Part shown: piece after piece, positions 8,606 to 14,652 of the stretch
Layout of the letters: each line of letters opens with the position of its first letter
How positions within the stretch are numbered: position 1 is the first letter of the stretch
Virus record (IMG/VR): IMGVR_UViG_3300035665_000235
Location: 1-24,068 of that record
Direction: 5' to 3' (one strand)
DNA from: a virus
Length of the DNA stretch: 24,068 bases
The notes under the pieces: generated by a model
Seen by the model: only the letters and a program-made list of their open reading frames with translations
What the model was told of the DNA's origin: nothing
Databases searched by the model: none
Translations under genes and position numbers: made by a program

Positions 8606-9004
8606 CTACTCTTCTGCTTCGCATACCCAGAATATGTTCTTGTATGCGAATACCCCGTAATCGCCATCTCCGAGGTCCAGCATGAAGCCCATATCCTCTG
8701 CGTTAATGCGCACATCCACCTTGTCGACATACCCAAAACATGAGTGCATGATGATGTTGTTATCGTCAAGCAGTTCCCAGCCGTACCGAACTTCAATGCG
8801 CTTATCTAGGTCGTAGGCGCTACGAATCATCCCAGTAGTGGCAACGCGACCAATCAGGCTTTCGTAAGGGTTCTCCGGGTTGAAGTCATCCCTCTCCATG
8901 AAAATCTTGAAGATTGCCGCCTTGATGAGGGCATAGGCGTGTGGGTGCGACCACGCCCCAGAGAAGTCCAGGTCCAGCGACTCTTCGTCGTCCGGCTCTT
9001 GCAC
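8606..9004 (-). CDS. Hypothetical protein, about 132 residues
   Basis: The family is not recognised. The reading frame extends upstream without a stop to an ATG at 9118, but that part overlaps the small gene at 9009-9167 and has a basic, low-quality translation. The GTG at 9004, four bases after the upstream stop, is therefore preferred, although no strong ribosome-binding site is present. The protein is acidic (start QEPDDEESLDLDFSG, end CEAEE) with a helical segment (YALIKAAIFKIFMERDDF) and several likely beta strands (RIEVRYGWELL, HSCFGYVDKVDVRI, YGVFAYKNIFWV). Its position between the oxygenase and the adaptor gene suggests a head or neck accessory role, which is inference from context only. 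Confidence 0.6.
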   Translation of the reverse strand: MQEPDDEESLDLDFSGAWSHPHAYALIKAAIFKIFMERDDFNPENPYESLIGRVATTGMIRSAYDLDKRIEVRYGWELLDDNNIIMHSCFGYVDKVDVRINAEDMGFMLDLGDGDYGVFAYKNIFWVCEAEE

Positions 9005-9008
9005 GGCG

Positions 9009-9167
9009 TTACTTTGTTTCGATATTTGCGAAAGAAGAAACAGCGATTGGAAGCACTTTGTACTTCTTGGCCTCATCAATCGTAAGCCTGTCGCCTTTAC
9101 TGTGGACTCGGACGGCAACGCCGTTGCGTGTCTCGAAGATATCGCGTGGGGAAATTACGTGTGTCAT
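9009..9167 (-). CDS. Small hypothetical protein, 52 residues
   Basis: The frame runs from an ATG at 9167 to a TAA at 9009. It starts MTHVISPRDIFETRNGVAVR and continues with KGDRLTIDEAKKYKVLPIAV. It sits 9 bp after the oxygenase stop and 4 bp before the GTG start proposed for the next gene, so it fits the operon exactly. Codon use is like the neighbours and the translation is soluble and well mixed. No family is recognised; small proteins with a 'GDRLT.eEA' segment are common in head gene clusters of phages, but this does not give a function. The ribosome-binding site is weak (AGAG). Confidence 0.55.
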   Translation of the reverse strand: MTHVISPRDIFETRNGVAVRVHSKGDRLTIDEAKKYKVLPIAVSSFANIETK

Positions 9168-9176
9168 GCCAACACT

Positions 9177-9743
9177 CTAGCAGGCATCAATAATCAAATG
9201 CACACGGTCTATTTTTGAGCCATTTTGCACGCTGTGAAGTTTCCCAGTGTTGTTTATTTCCCAAATCTCGCCCATGGGGATATGCATCTCTTCGCCATCT
9301 ACTTCGAACGTGCACTTTTGGTCTGTCGTTACCGGGAGGTGAAATCGTCTTGTTACTTGCAATAATTCTGTTGCATCCTTATGTCTGCCGATTGATTTGC
9401 CCGCTTTTAGAAGCACAAGATTTGCTCTGCGAATATTGCTGTGCTGTCCAATGCTAGATAAATAATTTTCTATTTCTTTTAGATGATTTGCAAATGAGTC
9501 ATAGAACCGCGGGGCTATTTTTCTTGCTTGTGGAAGTTCATTGAACAAGATTGGAATCGTCAATGTGTCACGATGGCCAATGATGTTGTCCTGCCTATAG
9601 GTAAATGCTTCCCACGATGATGGAGAGAGTGAATTGACTGTGTTTGCTATTGAAGACGTGTCGTGATATCCAACAAATCTAAAATTGAAATCTTTATCTA
9701 ATGCCATATGTCCATAAAAGCCGAAGCCCCCGCCTTTGTCCAT
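9177..9743 (-). CDS. Aspartyl/asparaginyl beta-hydroxylase-like Fe(II)/2-oxoglutarate dioxygenase
   Basis: The 188-residue product carries the double-stranded beta-helix signature of the Asp/Asn beta-hydroxylase family. The first metal ligands are H121-x-D123 (GRHKD). R133-F-H135 starts the next strand. The distal ligand is H170 (KLHSV), and R180 (IDRVHLIID) is the expected 2-oxoglutarate-binding arginine. Order and spacing match the family, so the enzyme is probably active. Known members hydroxylate Asp, Asn or related side chains; the substrate here is unknown. It lies directly after the major capsid gene and before the neck genes, so virion proteins are possible substrates (inference). The first ATG (9743) lies inside the post-capsid hairpin; a second in-frame ATG at 9707 lies outside it. 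Neither has a good ribosome-binding site. Confidence 0.78.
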   Translation of the reverse strand: MDKGGGFGFYGHMALDKDFNFRFVGYHDTSSIANTVNSLSPSSWEAFTYRQDNIIGHRDTLTIPILFNELPQARKIAPRFYDSFANHLKEIENYLSSIGQHSNIRRANLVLLKAGKSIGRHKDATELLQVTRRFHLPVTTDQKCTFEVDGEEMHIPMGEIWEINNTGKLHSVQNGSKIDRVHLIIDAC

Positions 9744-9763
9744 TGCTGGACTCGGGCGGGGGC
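9726..9763 (-). terminator. GC-rich hairpin after the major capsid gene
   Basis: A 9-bp perfect stem has arms gcccccgcc (9726-9734) and ggcgggggc (9755-9763). Inside it is a second stem, gtcca (9738-9742) with tggac (9747-9751), around a 4-nt loop. On the minus strand it is followed by TTCGGCTTTTATGG, a weak T-run. It begins 22 bp after the capsid stop at 9786. It could act as a partial intrinsic terminator, or as an RNA structure that protects the capsid message and lowers expression of the downstream genes. It includes the first ATG of the oxygenase gene. Confidence 0.65.
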
Positions 9764-9785
9764 AACGACTAAGCCGTTAGGCTAA

Positions 9786-11057
9786 TCACTCAGGTGCGCC
9801 GTCGAATTCAACTTCGACAAACGACTCTGGGCGCTTCACCGCGAGGGCAAGGCGCTCTTCGGCCAGAATCGCCACGGCGTTCCGGATGAAGAAGTCGCTG
9901 TGCTGCTCAGCAACGCGGATGTTGCCTTCCATGCGGTCGTACAGCGTGGCGCCGATACCGAACGCACCGACGAGAGCGTAGCCCTCGGTGATGGCCGGAG
10001 TGGCAACCATTGGCAGACGCCACAGGCGGGCTTCAGCACCCATCGACACCGACATGACCATCAGGTGACGGCTCTCGCCATCCTTGGTCAGTTCGAGGTC
10101 TTCCATGTCGTTCGGGTGAACGATGATGCCCGTTGGCTCGTAGTAGGCGAGCAAGGCCTTGGTGATACCACGGCGAATCGCATCGATTCGTGTGTCACCA
10201 GTGGCGCCTGCGCTCCACGCATGAGTCTGGATGCCCGATGTCTCACGGATACCGGTCAGGTTCGAGCCTGTTCCGTCACCGTTCAAAATCTGGTCGTCCT
10301 CGACGAGGCGGAGGCCGTAGAGCAATTCGTTGTCGATGATGCCACGGAGTGTGGGCTCGTCATCAAGAACGTTGCGGTGGGCAACCTCGTAGTGGGCAAT
10401 CGTGCGAACCGGAGCCTGCACGCCAACAACGGTCATCGAAGACTGCGGCTTGGTTGCAAACACTGCGGGCGAACCCGAGCGCTCTGCGACTGTCGACGCA
10501 TTGTTCGTGAAACCGCTGACGCGGAAGAACTCAATCATGTTCGTGTTTGTCTGCTGTACCGGGAACAGGTCACGGACTCGCATCACGCGCTTGGCGCGCT
10601 CAACGATGCCATCTCGCTGCGGGTTGCCGAAGTCACCGGGGGTTCCCGACGGCAGTGCAGTGAAGATGTCCTTCACCTGGTACGGAGCATGCATGGTGAA
10701 ACCATTGCGGCCATTGCCCATGCTCTTGAACTCGTCAGAATCAACGAAGCGCTGGCCGAGCGACTTGCGCTCGTCACCAGGGACGTAGAGAGTCTTCGGG
10801 GCTGCCGCGACTGCAGGCTGCGAACCAGCAGCCCAAGCCTTGACTTCCTGAAGGCCCTCAAGGGCTTCAATTTCTGAACGGATTTCGCGAGCCTTGGCAA
10901 GTCCCGAACGGAACGCCTCGACATGCTTTGCTTCAACTTGAACTTCTGGGCCGCCCTCTTCGCGATTGGCCTCGACATGGTCGACGATTGCGTCGTTCTG
11001 CGCGAGGACATCCTTGAGTGCACCCTTAAGTTCCTTAAGACGGCTATCGTAAGCCAT
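9786..11057 (-). CDS. Major capsid protein, HK97 fold
   Basis: This 423-residue protein forms the icosahedral shell. Residues 1-90 are a charged helical segment (RLKELKGALKDVLAQNDAI, then AFRSGLAKAREIRSEIEALE), typical of a delta or scaffold-like domain removed by the prohead protease. The body has the usual HK97 order: SLGQRFVDSDEFK, RVRDLFPVQQTNTNMIEFFR, an E-loop region around SGSPAVFATKPQSSMTVV, then LRGIIDNELLYGLRLVEDDQILNGDGTG, TGIIVHPNDMEDLEL and a C-terminal IRVAEQHSDFFIRNAVAILAEERLALAVKRPESFV. Residues 129-154 match a linker in the protease gene. The ATG at 11057 has AAGGAG 8 nt upstream; an in-frame ATG at 11108 lacks support. The gene has its own promoter and a hairpin behind it, consistent with high expression. 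Confidence 0.95.
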   Translation of the reverse strand: MAYDSRLKELKGALKDVLAQNDAIVDHVEANREEGGPEVQVEAKHVEAFRSGLAKAREIRSEIEALEGLQEVKAWAAGSQPAVAAAPKTLYVPGDERKSLGQRFVDSDEFKSMGNGRNGFTMHAPYQVKDIFTALPSGTPGDFGNPQRDGIVERAKRVMRVRDLFPVQQTNTNMIEFFRVSGFTNNASTVAERSGSPAVFATKPQSSMTVVGVQAPVRTIAHYEVAHRNVLDDEPTLRGIIDNELLYGLRLVEDDQILNGDGTGSNLTGIRETSGIQTHAWSAGATGDTRIDAIRRGITKALLAYYEPTGIIVHPNDMEDLELTKDGESRHLMVMSVSMGAEARLWRLPMVATPAITEGYALVGAFGIGATLYDRMEGNIRVAEQHSDFFIRNAVAILAEERLALAVKRPESFVEVEFDGAPE

Positions 11058-11121
11058 AGTAGGTACTCCTTTTAGAGTGTTTGTACTTATAGGACACAAG
11101 GTAAGCACCTCGTTATGACAT

Positions 11122-11150
11122 AGTATGCTAGAGCATTGTCATCCTGTCAA
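11122..11150 (-). promoter_or_regulatory. Promoter of the major capsid gene
   Basis: On the minus strand a perfect -35 box TTGACA (11145-11150) is followed, after 17 bp, by CATACT (11122-11127), matching four of six consensus bases. It lies in the 101-bp gap before the capsid gene and just after the upstream stop, leaving an untranslated leader of about 60 nt ending in AAGGAG. The arrangement is that of a strong, sigma70-like promoter recognised by the host polymerase. Not confirmed experimentally. Confidence 0.6.
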
Positions 11151-11158
11151 GCAGGCAA

Positions 11159-11464
11159 CTACTTTTCTTCTTCGTCGTCTCCGTCTTCGTTGAACAGGTC
11201 TTCAACGAAGGAGTCAAAGTCGATAACCGTAGGGATAAATGGCTCTGCTATAACCATGCCCTTAAAGGTGACTTTCGGGGCTGGAACAGCCATTTTGAGT
11301 ATTGAAACCACCTTTTCGAGCACCGATGAAGCCACAAATGGGGGGATTGACCCAAGGTCTACGTGGATTGGCTCATTCAGGTCGTCTTGAGAGACCGAAA
11401 TCGTAATTACCGAAAACTTTAGGTCTCCGTCATCCTCAAAATTGTTTGGTGTGCTGGCTGACAT
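11159..11464 (-). CDS. Hypothetical acidic protein, 101 residues
   Basis: This soluble protein has an acidic N-terminus (NFEDDGDLKF) and a strongly acidic C-terminus (DFDSFVEDLFNEDGDDEEEK). The middle part is likely beta-strand rich (FSVITISVSQDDLNEPIHVD, KVTFKGMVIAEPFIPTVI). The ATG at 11464 directly follows the TAA of the upstream gene with no gap, so the two are probably translationally coupled. It is the last gene before the capsid promoter. No family is recognised. The charge pattern would suit a small scaffold or capsid-accessory protein, but that rests only on composition and position. Confidence 0.65.
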   Translation of the reverse strand: MSASTPNNFEDDGDLKFSVITISVSQDDLNEPIHVDLGSIPPFVASSVLEKVVSILKMAVPAPKVTFKGMVIAEPFIPTVIDFDSFVEDLFNEDGDDEEEK

Positions 11465-11671
11465 TTACTCTTCCCCTCCATCCGCAAACCAATCAAACTG
11501 GTCCAATAGTCCAGCATCCATGACCGCCTGATAGAGATTTTTGCCTTTTTCAGTTGCCTGATACAGCCATTCTCCGCGCTCGTTTATGCCGATGACTTCA
11601 ATGAGTCCGTTCTCAATCATCAAATCAAACTGACGATTGAACTCGTCTCTTTCGTCATCACTAAGCGACAT
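11465..11671 (-). CDS. Small winged-helix-like protein, 68 residues
   Basis: The chosen ATG at 11671 gives MSLSDDERDEFNRQFDLMIE and overlaps the metallophosphoesterase stop by 11 bp. The frame stays open upstream to 11980, but that part lies inside the phosphoesterase gene and is rejected. Residues 14-52 (a helix ending in NGLIEVIGINERGEWLYQAT, then EKGKNLYQ) look like the last helix and wing of a winged-helix DNA-binding domain: 'L..GLIE..G....GEW.Y..TEKG'. The N-terminal helices expected for a full domain are short, so it may be a truncated or minimal form. Its stop touches the next start. Function unknown; a regulatory or DNA-binding role is inferred. Confidence 0.6.
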   Translation of the reverse strand: MSLSDDERDEFNRQFDLMIENGLIEVIGINERGEWLYQATEKGKNLYQAVMDAGLLDQFDWFADGGEE

Positions 11672-12845
11672 ACTCCACGCCTCTAAAGATGCCGCGGCCG
11701 CTGTAAATCCACATCTGCTCATAGTTGAACCATTCTTCGCCAACACCCTTTGGCTGGTACTGAACAACTGCCAAGCCTTGCTGCCAGTTTTCTGCACCCT
11801 GCATAAGTGGTCGGCCAAATTCATCTGCGCCAGACTTTGTTGACGGAACAGCACCGTCAATTCTGCACAAGCATCCTGGGCTTGCTGCCATGACTGTTCG
11901 CGGACCAGCCTCAGAAACTCGTGTGCGATACGCAACCTCAACTCTGTGAATGTGTCCGTAGATGACAGATTTATGTGCATCGTTCAAATACTTTGTTGTA
12001 GTTGAACCATTTGATGTAACCCTGTCACCGTGACGAATGATGAGATTTTCATTCAACGCCAAGAACGACTCTGGATATCCCGACAAGTAGTCGACACCAA
12101 AGTCATCCATTCTGCAGAGATTAGGGACCGACAGAACTGGCCAGTTTTCGCGCAGTTCGTCCATCAGTTTTCCGCGTGTCAATCCAAATGCTGCTTCCGC
12201 ATTTGTCTGAATGTATCTAGCAAGACGCGCTTCGTGATTCCCAGCAATCCAAGTGATTTTTGCATTTGGTGCCGCATTGCGCAATTGAGCACATAGCAAT
12301 GTTGCTCGGTCAATTGTTGCTTGCGTCAACTGCTTGAATGTTGGAGCAGTCAGATATTTGCCAAACTCAGCAAAGTCAAGATTGTCTCCGAGCATTACGA
12401 TTTGGTCAGGCTTGATGTCTTCGATAAGTTTGATTGCTATCGAAATTGCAGACTCGTCGTGAATTGGCTCCAACTCTGCGTTCAGTTCAAGTGACTTTTT
12501 GTAATAGCCCATCTGCATGTCCGGAAGAATCACAGCGGTTTCCCACTGCTTTGGCTTGCGAGACTTTGCTTTTCCTTTCGGAACGCTGTACTTAGGGCCT
12601 TGTGTTATTACCGGCCACTCCGGACCCATATCCCACTTTGGACTAAGAACAATGCTGGCGCCCTTGAGGTCATGTATTTGCGCTTCGCCCGCTTCGTCTT
12701 TCGTAACTGTTTGCCATTTGCCAACCTTCATCGACTTGATTGAGCCGACTTCTTCTGGCTTAATGTTGTGCTCTTTCAGCAGTTTTGCAACTGCTTCTAT
12801 GTGTGCTTGTTCTGTCACCTTGGAAAAATCGTCAGACAAAGGCAT
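11661..12845 (-). CDS. Calcineurin-like metallophosphoesterase, 394 residues
   Basis: The protein carries the binuclear-metal phosphoesterase motifs in order: D109-M-Q111 (motif I, usually DxH), GDNLD 153-157, GNHE 202-205, H272 in RHGD, and GHIH 297-300. The Gln in motif I replaces the usual His and may alter metal choice or make the enzyme a specialised phosphodiesterase. Residues 1-100 are an N-terminal extension with a helical HxxKPEE segment (AVAKLLKEHNIKPEEVGSIK) and a Lys-rich linker (PKGKAKSRKPKQ), possibly a substrate-binding or DNA-binding arm. Such enzymes with a similar extension occur in many phages of actinobacteria, but their substrate is not established. It lies between scaffold and capsid genes, with a 2-bp gap after the HTH gene. 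Confidence 0.85.
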   Translation of the reverse strand: MPLSDDFSKVTEQAHIEAVAKLLKEHNIKPEEVGSIKSMKVGKWQTVTKDEAGEAQIHDLKGASIVLSPKWDMGPEWPVITQGPKYSVPKGKAKSRKPKQWETAVILPDMQMGYYKKSLELNAELEPIHDESAISIAIKLIEDIKPDQIVMLGDNLDFAEFGKYLTAPTFKQLTQATIDRATLLCAQLRNAAPNAKITWIAGNHEARLARYIQTNAEAAFGLTRGKLMDELRENWPVLSVPNLCRMDDFGVDYLSGYPESFLALNENLIIRHGDRVTSNGSTTTKYLNDAHKSVIYGHIHRVEVAYRTRVSEAGPRTVMAASPGCLCRIDGAVPSTKSGADEFGRPLMQGAENWQQGLAVVQYQPKGVGEEWFNYEQMWIYSGRGIFRGVEYVA

Positions 12846-12847
12846 TG

Positions 12848-13108
12848 TTATTTGTTCTCCTTAATGAGTGTGTGTGTTGATGAAAGCGCAATACCCTTTT
12901 GCCTGCGCCACTTATTAATTGCCCATACGCCACATTCAATTTTGTTGCTTTCAAGCACTCGCGCAATTGTGCGAGTGGAAATTGCTGGGTCCAGCAGAGC
13001 CTTCTTTAGGCTTTCTGCATCTTTTTTGTTTAACGTCTCAAGAAGCACCTCAACTTTATTGGTTGAGGACTTGATTGCTTCCTGCTTGCATTCTTCGTAG
13101 ATATCCAT
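12848..13108 (-). CDS. Small HTH-type DNA-binding protein, 86 residues
   Basis: The ATG at 13108 has AAGGAG four bases upstream; an in-frame ATG at 13138 would add ten residues but falls in the inverted repeat and lacks a ribosome-binding site. The N-terminal half is helical (MDIYEECKQEAIKSSTNKVE, VLLETLNKKDAESLKKALLD). The segment DPAISTRTIARVLESNKIEC, followed by GVWAINKWRRQKG, has the order of a helix-turn-helix with a basic recognition helix. Similar small proteins lie near terminase or head genes in phages and may be regulators or small-terminase-like proteins. A 22-bp inverted repeat sits just upstream of its ribosome-binding site and could be its own operator (inference). Confidence 0.65.
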   Translation of the reverse strand: MDIYEECKQEAIKSSTNKVEVLLETLNKKDAESLKKALLDPAISTRTIARVLESNKIECGVWAINKWRRQKGIALSSTHTLIKENK

Positions 13109-13116
13109 GAGTCTCC

Positions 13117-13138
13117 TTGTTTGGTTCCGCCCAAACAA
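13117..13138. promoter_or_regulatory. Perfect inverted repeat upstream of the HTH gene (candidate operator)
   Basis: Arms ttgtttgg (13117-13124) and ccaaacaa (13131-13138) form an 8-bp perfect palindrome around a 6-bp spacer. It ends at the ribosome-binding site (AAGGAG) of the HTH gene. It could be an operator for that protein or an mRNA hairpin that limits access to the ribosome-binding site. There is no T-run suited to a terminator. Confidence 0.5.
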
Positions 13139-13156
13139 AGATTAGCACATGATTGG

Positions 13157-13170
13157 TCCCCGATTGGGGA
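13157..13170 (-). other. Short GC hairpin after the scaffold-like gene
   Basis: Arms tcccc (13157-13161) and gggga (13166-13170) enclose a 4-nt loop, in the 77-bp gap between the scaffold-like gene and the HTH gene. It is not followed by a run of T, so it is at best a weak terminator or an mRNA end-protecting structure. Confidence 0.3.
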
Positions 13171-13185
13171 TTTAGTGGACGAAGA

Positions 13186-14652
13186 TTACTTCGACATTTC
13201 CTTCAAAAGGAGATGGAATTCCTTCAGGTCATCAAACGAAATGGCCGCAGTTTGCTTTTGGTCGTCGGCGGCCTTTTCCTCAACAACTTCTGTTGTGGCT
13301 TCAGTGGTCTCTGTTTGTTCTGCTGCTGCTTCTTCTGACTTCACTTCTTCAACAGTCTCGGTTGTCTCAACTGCGGGAATTTCTTCCGCTGCTTTTTCCT
13401 CAACAATCTCTGCTGTTTCCGCTGCGACTTCTGTTGCAACTTCGTCGGACTTTGCTTCTTCTGCAACTGGAGCGACTTCTTCGGTCACATCACCGCTGTC
13501 GTACTGTGCCAAACGCTCAAGAATCTCCGCGTTCTGTTTCATGGCCCGCTCAACCAGCGCCATGAACTCGGTGTCCATCTTTTTCATTGCACTCTCCTCT
13601 TCATCCTCCCCTTCAGAATAGCCTTCTTCGGGGTCTCCTGTGGGCAAGGCTTCCTCTACCTTGAGGGCATCCCCCCTCGCCACGACTGTTACGTTGGTTG
13701 GGTGCCATTCCCCTGCTGACTTCAGCGAAGCCTCTTCTTCGGGCATATCCTCGTCATCCTCGGCCTCATCCTCTTCCTCCGCGGCCTCCTGCATCCATAC
13801 CCTGATGAGGTAAGCGGGGTTTTCTTCAGTCCCCTCAAGTTCTAGGCCTTGGGGCTCTCCACGGACCTTGCCGTCTGTCTCGACCGAGACCACATCCCCA
13901 TAGAAAGTCCCTTGGGTGGTCTCCCAAGAAACGATGGCTCCTGCTTCTGCCATGCCGTCAACCTTCTCCATGACAACAAATGTGCGGAGTTTCATTTCTG
14001 CATAGTCAAGTTCAAAGAACTCGCCGGTACGTTCGCCTTTTTCGTCCACTTGCTCAACAAGTGCGGAATCATCATCGGCCTCGACAACGATGCCTTTCAT
14101 CTCGGTTTTACCCTCAATCCAGGCGACATCGCTCTCGACGTCGATGATGTTATCCAAATCTTGCAATCCCTTGACGGTCAAGTCAAGCGACTCAGCCAAT
14201 GGGGCATCAATTAGGCCCTTAAACATCATGATTGCATCAACATCCTCATCTGACTTGAGTTCGGGTGCTTGCATATCCGCATCAGCATAGTGCGCGGCGA
14301 TGTGGCGGTAAACGCCCTGACGTGCCGCTCCTCGCAAAACTGTTCCCTGTCGTCCACCATTGAGAACTGCCACGGAGTTGGAAAGTGCTCGGCCAGAGGC
14401 GGCTCCTGCTCGGCCACCTTCGCCAACAAAGTGATGGACGAAGGAGTAGTGAGTCTTGCGTGTTCCCTTTGTGTTTGGGAGTTGAAACGCAAAAATGTCG
14501 TCGTAGTAAGACGGTGTTGCAGGTGAGCGCATCTTGCGGAACTGTACTGTCCTGTCCCAAGCAGATGTCCGGTCAACCGATGTTGAGTGCGATGGAATGA
14601 CGCGGCCGTTTGGGCCAGCATCTTTAATCTCAACTTCGTTATTCTCAGACAT
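13186..14652 (-). CDS. Acidic, scaffold-like head protein with two modules shared with the protease, 488 residues
   Basis: Residues 15-152 form a module (SHSTSV, PSYYDDIFAF, GTRKTHYSFVHH, AVLNGGRQGTVLRGAARQGV, YRHIAAHY) paralogous to the C-terminus of the protease (its residues 610-747). Residues 234-288 resemble the DUF2945-type Tudor-like fold (GAIVSWETTQGTFYGDVVS, ENPAYLIRVW), also present in the protease. Residues 289-307 and 341-355 are almost all Asp/Glu. Residues 356-385 are a probable coiled coil. Residues 390-470 are a low-complexity Ala/Glu/Val/Thr tract. The protein ends with a short helix (FDDLKEFHLLLKEMSK). The acidic, coiled tail and position after the protease suit a scaffolding protein; a function in head assembly is inferred. 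It overlaps the protease gene by 8 bp. Confidence 0.72.
   Translation of the reverse strand: MSENNEVEIKDAGPNGRVIPSHSTSVDRTSAWDRTVQFRKMRSPATPSYYDDIFAFQLPNTKGTRKTHYSFVHHFVGEGGRAGAASGRALSNSVAVLNGGRQGTVLRGAARQGVYRHIAAHYADADMQAPELKSDEDVDAIMMFKGLIDAPLAESLDLTVKGLQDLDNIIDVESDVAWIEGKTEMKGIVVEADDDSALVEQVDEKGERTGEFFELDYAEMKLRTFVVMEKVDGMAEAGAIVSWETTQGTFYGDVVSVETDGKVRGEPQGLELEGTEENPAYLIRVWMQEAAEEEDEAEDDEDMPEEEASLKSAGEWHPTNVTVVARGDALKVEEALPTGDPEEGYSEGEDEEESAMKKMDTEFMALVERAMKQNAEILERLAQYDSGDVTEEVAPVAEEAKSDEVATEVAAETAEIVEEKAAEEIPAVETTETVEEVKSEEAAAEQTETTEATTEVVEEKAADDQKQTAAISFDDLKEFHLLLKEMSK

Noticed and set aside
9005-9118. Upstream extension of the 132-residue protein to an ATG at 9118
   Set aside because: It overlaps the 52-residue gene at 9009-9167, whose position and spacing fit the operon, and the added sequence is basic and of poor quality.
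9900-10877. 325-residue open frame on the plus strand opposite the major capsid gene
   Set aside because: It is the antisense shadow of a well-supported capsid gene; the translation has no recognisable domain and no convincing ribosome-binding site, and all neighbours run on the minus strand.
11672-11980. N-terminal extension of the 68-residue winged-helix-like gene to an ATG at 11980
   Set aside because: The extra 103 codons lie inside the metallophosphoesterase gene in another frame; the ATG at 11671 gives a compact protein at the gene junction.
13121-13621. 166-residue Ser-rich plus-strand frame
   Set aside because: It mirrors the Ala/Glu low-complexity tract of the scaffold-like gene read backwards.
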